DNA from: Niabella sp.
GTDB taxonomy: Bacteria > Bacteroidota > Bacteroidia > Chitinophagales > Chitinophagaceae
DNA length: 64,000 bases
Reading direction: 5' to 3'
Assembly (NCBI GenBank): GCA_017744715.1
Contig: JAGIAT010000005.1
Span: 248,001-312,000, forward strand
Translations under genes and position numbers: made by a program
Notes under the pieces: generated by a model
Databases searched by the model: none
Seen by the model: the letters and a program-made list of their open reading frames with translations, nothing else
Told to the model about the DNA's origin: nothing
In this document: positions 59,286 to 64,000 of the stretch, one piece after another
Layout of the letters: every line of letters starts with the position of its first letter
Numbering within the stretch: the first letter of the stretch is position 1

Positions 59286-60126
59286 ACAAAATAATTAATC
59301 CAATAATTAAAGGTGTTAAAATTAGACGGCGTGCCCGAAAAAGCGGGCAAATAGAAAAGCGGATTCGGCCGGCTGACCGGTTTTGTCCTTAAATGCGTCT
59401 TTTTCTTCGACGGAATTTGCGATACGCTTACTAATGTTAAAACAGACCTGGTGCGCATAGACGAATAAAGGTTTAGCATAATGAAAATTTCAAAGCCTGA
59501 GCATAAAGAGCAATCATTAAAAAGCGTACCAGAGGATCCGTTACAGCTCGCAATTATGGATCCGGAGAACATTTAGGGACGAATAAGCAAGTGATAGAGA
59601 CAAATAAACAAGCAGCTGAACGCTTACCGCAACTTTACCGGGTACAACTCAGATTTTCGCAATCGCGTATTCTATTAAGCATAAAATGTTACCCGGTTTT
59701 TTATTGTAGATACAAAATGGATGAAGCAATGACCAACAGCGGTTGTTTTATAACAGAACGCCAGGTACGGTGTCTGTGACCGGGCTTCTGCCATCCGGAT
59801 CTGCATTGGAGGATGCCGGCCCGGATGCATCCTGTACGGATAAACCCGAACAAGCATGAACCCGACCTGGCACGATTTGCGTTAAATCAGATTCTATAAT
59901 TGCTTGAAACGACTGGCAATCAAAATGTACTTTTAAAGTCGCTGGGCTTAAGAGTGCGGGTGTTTAAAGGAATGGCATTAAATGATACCCTGGATTATAC
60001 TGTATAGAATGCGGCAAGCCTCATAAATAATAAAGGCATGCATACCAAAAACTGCCGTGCCCGGTGTTCCTGGAATGCATGCTAAAAAACGCTTTCCCGC
60101 TGTTTTCTTTCATCAATACAGATGTG
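59286..60126. other. 841-base non-coding stretch, possible gene debris
   Basis: No intact gene is supported. A 30-codon frame starting at ATG 59481 (MKISKPEHKEQSLKS) ends at TAG 59574-59576. Around 59910-59997 one frame reads ETTGNQNVLLKSLGLRVRVF, reminiscent of the C-terminal part of GNAT acetyltransferases, without a usable start. These may be relics of decayed genes. No terminator or palindrome stands out. Confidence 0.4.
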
Positions 60127-62043
60127 CTACCTTACTTCTTCAAAGGGAACATCGGTAACATCGTCTGCGCCGCTGTTTTGTGCCTCTTCATTTCCGCCCG
60201 GGCCACCGGTTTGGGCAGATGTATTGCCCGTATTGTCTTGTGGGGTTGTTTTATACATATCTGCACTTGCTGCCGTCCAGGCAGTATTCAGATCAGCCGT
60301 GGCGCGCTCAATGCCTGCCATATCCTCCTGCTCATGAGCGTACTTCAGGGCAGTCAGGGCCGCTTCGATCAATGATTTTTTATCGGCCGGAATTTTATCG
60401 CCATATTCTTTTAATTGTTTTTCGGTCTGGAAGGCAAGACTGTCGGCGTGGTTCAGTTTTTCAATCTTTTCTCTTGCGGCTTTGTCGGCTGCTTCGTTGG
60501 CTTTGGCATCCGCCCGCATTTTGGCTACCTCTTCCTTGCTTAAACCGCTGCCCGCCTCAATACGGATGGTTTGTTCCTTGCCGGTACCCTTATCCCGGGC
60601 GCTTACATTTAAAATACCGTTGGCATCAATATCAAAGGTTACTTCTATTTGCGGCAGGCCCCGCGGCGCCGGGGGAATACCATCCAGATTAAAGATCCCC
60701 AGGCTTTTGTTGTCTTTTGCCATGGAGCGGTCGCCCTGCAGCACATGTACCTGCACGCCCGGCTGGTTGTCGGCAGCAGTAGAAAATGTTTCCGATTTTT
60801 TTGCGGGGATCGTGGTATTGGCCGGAATCAGCGTGGTCATTACGCCGCCCATGGTTTCAATACCCAATGAAAGGGGCGTAACATCCAGCAATACCACATC
60901 TTTTACATCGCCGGTCAGTATGGCCCCTTGTATGGCCGCTCCGATGGCAACCACCTCATCGGGGTTTACACTTTTATTGGGTTTCCTGCCAAAGAATTTC
61001 TCTACAATCTCCTGCACTTTTGGTATGCGGGTGCTACCGCCTACCAGTATCACTTCATCGATGTTCGTTGTGGTAAGCCCGGCATCTTTCAGCGCCGCTT
61101 CACAAGGCTTTAAACAGCGCCCGAACAGGGCATCGGTGATTTGCTCAAACGTTGCCCGCGTCAGTTTTTTTACAAGGTGTTTGGGAACGCCGTCTACGGC
61201 CGTAATATAGGGCAGGTTGATTTCTGTTTCCGTAGAAGAGGACAATTCGACCTTTGCTTTTTCTGCCGCCTCTCTTAAGCGTTGCAGGGCCATCGGGTCT
61301 TTCCGTAAATCGATATGCTCCTGTTTTTTAAATTCCTCGGCCAGCCAGTCCACGATCAGCTTGTCGAAATCGTCGCCCCCCAGGTGCGTATCACCATTGG
61401 TGGATTTTACTTCAAAAACCCCATCGCCCAGTTCGAGTATAGAAATATCAAAGGTGCCGCCACCAAGGTCAAAGACGGCTATCTTATGACTTTTATCGCT
61501 TTTTTCCAGTCCGTAAGCCAAGGCCGCGGCGGTAGGCTCATTCACAATCCGGCTCACTTTCAACCCGGCAATTTCACCGGCTTCCTTGGTCGCCTGCCGC
61601 TGGGCGTCGTTAAAATACGCCGGCACGGTGATCACCGCTTCATTTACCTCCTGACCCAGGTGGTCTTCAGCAATCTTCTTCATTTTTTGCAGGATGATGG
61701 CCGATATCTCCTGTGGGGTATACAGGCGCCCGTCTATGTCAATGCGAATTGTATCGTTATCGCCGCGTACTACTTTATAGCTCACATGGGAGAGCTCGCT
61801 CTGCACTTCATCAAATTTGCGCCCCATAAAACGTTTTACAGAAGAAATGGTGTTCTGCGGATTGGTGATCGCCTGTCTTTTGGCCGGATCCCCAACCTTA
61901 CGTTCGCCATTTTTTAAAAAACCTACAACCGATGGGGTTGTACGGCGGCCTTCATCGTTGGCAATGACTACGGGCTCATTTCCTTCCATTACAGAAACAC
62001 AACTGTTGGTAGTACCAAGGTCTATACCGATTATTTTTCCCAT
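60127..62043 (-). CDS. dnaK: Chaperone DnaK (Hsp70)
   Basis: The 638-residue protein begins [20 protein letters not shown] and has the ATPase signatures IFDLGGGT-like ([16 protein letters not shown]) and [14 protein letters not shown]. The substrate-binding domain contains [15 protein letters not shown], and the C-terminus is Gly/Asn-rich, ending FEEVR. It is full-length with no visible defect. grpE and dnaJ are not adjacent. No CIRCE-type inverted repeat is seen in the upstream 150 bases. Confidence 0.98.
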   Translation of the reverse strand: MGKIIGIDLGTTNSCVSVMEGNEPVVIANDEGRRTTPSVVGFLKNGERKVGDPAKRQAITNPQNTISSVKRFMGRKFDEVQSELSHVSYKVVRGDNDTIRIDIDGRLYTPQEISAIILQKMKKIAEDHLGQEVNEAVITVPAYFNDAQRQATKEAGEIAGLKVSRIVNEPTAAALAYGLEKSDKSHKIAVFDLGGGTFDISILELGDGVFEVKSTNGDTHLGGDDFDKLIVDWLAEEFKKQEHIDLRKDPMALQRLREAAEKAKVELSSSTETEINLPYITAVDGVPKHLVKKLTRATFEQITDALFGRCLKPCEAALKDAGLTTTNIDEVILVGGSTRIPKVQEIVEKFFGRKPNKSVNPDEVVAIGAAIQGAILTGDVKDVVLLDVTPLSLGIETMGGVMTTLIPANTTIPAKKSETFSTAADNQPGVQVHVLQGDRSMAKDNKSLGIFNLDGIPPAPRGLPQIEVTFDIDANGILNVSARDKGTGKEQTIRIEAGSGLSKEEVAKMRADAKANEAADKAAREKIEKLNHADSLAFQTEKQLKEYGDKIPADKKSLIEAALTALKYAHEQEDMAGIERATADLNTAWTAASADMYKTTPQDNTGNTSAQTGGPGGNEEAQNSGADDVTDVPFEEVR

Positions 62044-62525
62044 GTTATAAAGTTTTAAATATGTGTAAACGATCCGTGTTGGATATTTTTGTTTTGAAGG
62101 TGGTTGAAATGATCTAAAAACCGGGCCATTGCTTACCTGTCATTCAGGAGGGCATTTTGTACCGTTCCGTTTTATAACTACAAATGGCTACATGCTAAAG
62201 GGATACAATAATAATTCAAATAGCGCGAAGGCCAGGTGGTTATTTGTATCGGAAAACATGAAAACAGTGTTGCATATTGTATATATCTGTCATCCGGGGA
62301 AGCGATGATGCACGGGATCGGTTAATTTGGGCGCCGGGTGTGTACACCAGTGCTGTGCGGATTCCTGAAAGCGGTTGGCAGTGCGCATTCCGGGCGCCCG
62401 TTTAAAGCCGGGCAATCCCGGATGTTTTTTCAATAAACAACCGCAGATAATTTGTATATTGGTATTGATTTTAAAAACAGATTCCGGGTATTGCGGGCGG
62501 TAGCAAGCCGGGTTGCGTAACGAAG
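62044..62525. other. 482-base gap between divergent dnaK and moaA
   Basis: I see no gene here. Near its right part are a 10-base palindrome CGGGCGCCCG (62391-62400) and, 7 bases further on, a CCGGG/CCCGG hairpin (62408-62421) followed by ATGTTTTTT. The arrangement resembles a leader with a terminator-like hairpin upstream of moaA. No molybdenum-cofactor riboswitch consensus was recognised. Confidence 0.45.
62408..62421 (+). terminator. Terminator-like hairpin in the moaA leader
   Basis: CCGGG and CCCGG pair around a CAAT loop and are followed by ATGTTTTTT. It lies about 100 bases before moaA, so it could attenuate transcription, or be fortuitous. Confidence 0.35.
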
Positions 62526-63512
62526 ATGATAACAGATAATTACGGGCGAAAGATTCATTATTTGCGGCTGGCAGTTACAGATCGGTGTAACCTGCGTTGT
62601 ACCTATTGTATGCCGGCAGCGGGGCTGCAATGGCTGCCCGGTAAGGAATTGATGCGGTATGAAGAAATGCTGCGGCTTTCCCGGATGCTGGTAAAGATGG
62701 GCATTGACAAAATCCGCATTACCGGAGGCGAACCGTTTGTACGAAAAGATCTGATGCCGTTTTTACACCAGGTTGCGGAGATCAGCGGACTTAAAGAACT
62801 TACCATTACAACCAATGGCCTGCTAACAGAAAAATATGTTCCGGGATTAAAACAGCTGGGGGTAAAAGCGGTCAACTTAAGTTTGGATACACTCGATCCC
62901 GGCCGCTTCCGGCAAATTGCCCGCCGGGACGGGCTCAACAACGTACTGGCAACCATGTACCGGCTTTTGGAACAGGGTATCGATGTGAAGATGAATGCCG
63001 TGGTAATGGAAGGAAAAAATATTGAAGATATTGTTCCCCTGGTGCGGCTTACGAAAACACTGCCTGTTAGTGTACGGTTTATAGAGGAGATGCCCTTTAA
63101 CGGGGGACACCGCCCGGTTCCGTTGCAGTGGGATGCAGGGCAAATCCTCCGCTATATAAAATCGTATTTTCCGGATCTGGAACGGATGGCAGACCCCGTG
63201 CATGCGACGGCTTGTAATTATCAGATCCCGGGGTTTACAGGCAGCCTGGGTATTATAGCGGGCTACACCCGGTCTTTTTGCGGCAGCTGCAACCGCATTC
63301 GTATTACCCCGGCCGGCGTACTGCGCACCTGCTTATACAGCAATGGTGGACTGGATCTGAAGGAGGCGATGCGTGCGGGCGCTACTGATGCCGAAATAGA
63401 ACAACAAATAATAAACGCCCTGTTGAAAAAGCCGGAAAACGGCTGGGCGGCACAGGACATACCGGAGGCTGCAAGGATCCAATATGAATCAATGGCCGCC
63501 ATCGGGGGATAA
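62526..63512 (+). CDS. moaA: GTP 3',8-cyclase (molybdenum cofactor synthesis)
   Basis: MoaA is a radical-SAM enzyme that starts molybdopterin synthesis from GTP. The 328-residue protein has the N-terminal [4Fe-4S] motif Cys21-x3-Cys25-x2-Cys28 (CNLRCTYC), MGIDKIRITGGEPFVRKDL, the C-terminal cluster region FCGSCNRIRITPAGVLRTC, and the terminal Gly-Gly dipeptide known to be needed in the family. moeA begins 9 bases after the stop. The window therefore holds the start of a molybdenum cofactor operon. Confidence 0.95.
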   Translation: MITDNYGRKIHYLRLAVTDRCNLRCTYCMPAAGLQWLPGKELMRYEEMLRLSRMLVKMGIDKIRITGGEPFVRKDLMPFLHQVAEISGLKELTITTNGLLTEKYVPGLKQLGVKAVNLSLDTLDPGRFRQIARRDGLNNVLATMYRLLEQGIDVKMNAVVMEGKNIEDIVPLVRLTKTLPVSVRFIEEMPFNGGHRPVPLQWDAGQILRYIKSYFPDLERMADPVHATACNYQIPGFTGSLGIIAGYTRSFCGSCNRIRITPAGVLRTCLYSNGGLDLKEAMRAGATDAEIEQQIINALLKKPENGWAAQDIPEAARIQYESMAAIGG

Positions 63513-63521
63513 ACGGGAGCT

Positions 63522-64000
63522 ATGATTACTGTAGAACAGGCAGGGCAGATCATTCAGTCGCAAACCATCAATTTTGGCGTTGAAGAGGTCTTTTATGAAA
63601 ACAGCCTGCAACGGGTGCTGGCTGAAACGCTTTTTGCAGACAGGGATCTGCCGCCCTTTAACCGGGCGACCGTGGATGGTATCGCCCTGCATTTTGAAGA
63701 CTATAAAAACGGTCTCCGCACGTTTAAAATAAAAGCCATACAGGCCGCCGGTGATATACCTGTAGCGATCGATGCAAAGGGCGGGTGCATTGAGCTGATG
63801 ACCGGGGCGGCACTGGACGAAAGCGTTGATACGGTGATCCGTTATGAAGACCTCGATCTTTCAGCGGGAATGGCGGTGATCAGCGATGTGGAAGTAAAAA
63901 AAGGACAGTATATTCACTTCAGGGGAAAAGATAAGCGGCAACACGATAAAGTGGCAGATGCCGGAAGCGTGATTACACCGGCGTTGATCGGGTTGGCGGC
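63522..64000 (+). CDS. moeA: Molybdopterin molybdotransferase, N-terminal part (runs off window)
   Basis: MoeA inserts molybdenum into molybdopterin-AMP. The visible 159 codons start at ATG 63522 (MITVEQAGQIIQSQ) and contain the conserved FNRATVDGIAL (PxFNRSxVDGYA in most MoeA), and the domain I/III pattern AGDIPVAI, then IELMTGAALDESVDTVIRYED, seen in the family. The 3' end lies beyond the edge. It is 9 bases downstream of moaA, so the two form an operon. Confidence 0.9.
   Translation, partial: MITVEQAGQIIQSQTINFGVEEVFYENSLQRVLAETLFADRDLPPFNRATVDGIALHFEDYKNGLRTFKIKAIQAAGDIPVAIDAKGGCIELMTGAALDESVDTVIRYEDLDLSAGMAVISDVEVKKGQYIHFRGKDKRQHDKVADAGSVITPALIGLA

Noticed and set aside
62044..62525. 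Moco riboswitch before moaA
   Set aside because: The expected conserved core was not recognised; only generic hairpins are present.
1..64000. tRNA, rRNA, CRISPR arrays, prophage or integrase genes
   Set aside because: None of the gaps has a cloverleaf-like segment, a regularly spaced repeat array or phage/integrase-type proteins; the only transposase is the RAYT-like gene.

Overview
The window looks like chromosome of a member of the Bacteroidota, most likely family Chitinophagaceae. The evidence is a moderate GC content, promoter-like TAnnTTTG boxes, weak or absent Shine-Dalgarno sites, energy-transducer (TonB-type) C-terminal domains, futalosine-pathway menaquinone synthesis (MqnA), and lipoproteins and secreted proteins typical of that phylum. 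I see no rRNA, tRNA, CRISPR array or phage. Genes switch strand often and most transcription units are short.

Layout. 1-7.2 kb: the end of an unknown gene, ispE with a DUF151 nuclease-like gene, the pair ltaE-pgi, an L,D-transpeptidase fused to a TonB C-terminal domain, and an aspartate kinase. 7.4-16 kb: an orphan ABC ATPase, a P-loop ATPase/PD-(D/E)XK gene preceded by two near-identical long palindromes, FKBP, a DinB-fold protein, a NUDIX hydrolase, a decayed pdxH-like pseudogene, a DHA2 drug transporter, carA and a queuosine-precursor transporter. 16-25 kb: a surface-glycan block (YfhO-type membrane protein, four glycosyltransferases, a sugar-nucleotide epimerase-like protein, two methyltransferases). 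25-31 kb: a rhamnosidase-like GH106 enzyme, a sugar-isomerase-like protein and a divergent AraC regulator. 31-44.5 kb: mqnA, purB, two small Cys-motif membrane paralogues, an M28 peptidase, prfC, a serine-hydrolase lipoprotein with a histone-like tail, serA, pyk and a phosphofructokinase with pyrophosphate-type signature residues. 44.5-46.4 kb: a REP-associated tyrosine transposase beside REP-like hairpins, and a fructosamine-kinase-like gene.

The most striking region is 46.7-57.0 kb, six genes and one tiny ORF all on the + strand: a transmembrane Ser/Thr kinase, a protein with a possible FhaA-type N-terminal domain, a 21-codon hydrophobic ORF, a transmembrane PP2C phosphatase, a 1347-residue protein that joins a SEDS (RodA/FtsW) glycosyltransferase to a class B penicillin-binding protein, an FHA protein, and a second kinase that carries its own FHA domain. 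The gene content matches the actinobacterial pknB-pknA-pbpA-rodA-pstP-fhaB-fhaA locus. I infer a phospho-signalling module that controls a single-chain cell-wall synthase.

57.3-64 kb: a large secreted SdrD-B-like protein with an internal lipobox, an 841-bp non-coding stretch with possible gene debris, dnaK, moaA, and moeA running off the right edge.
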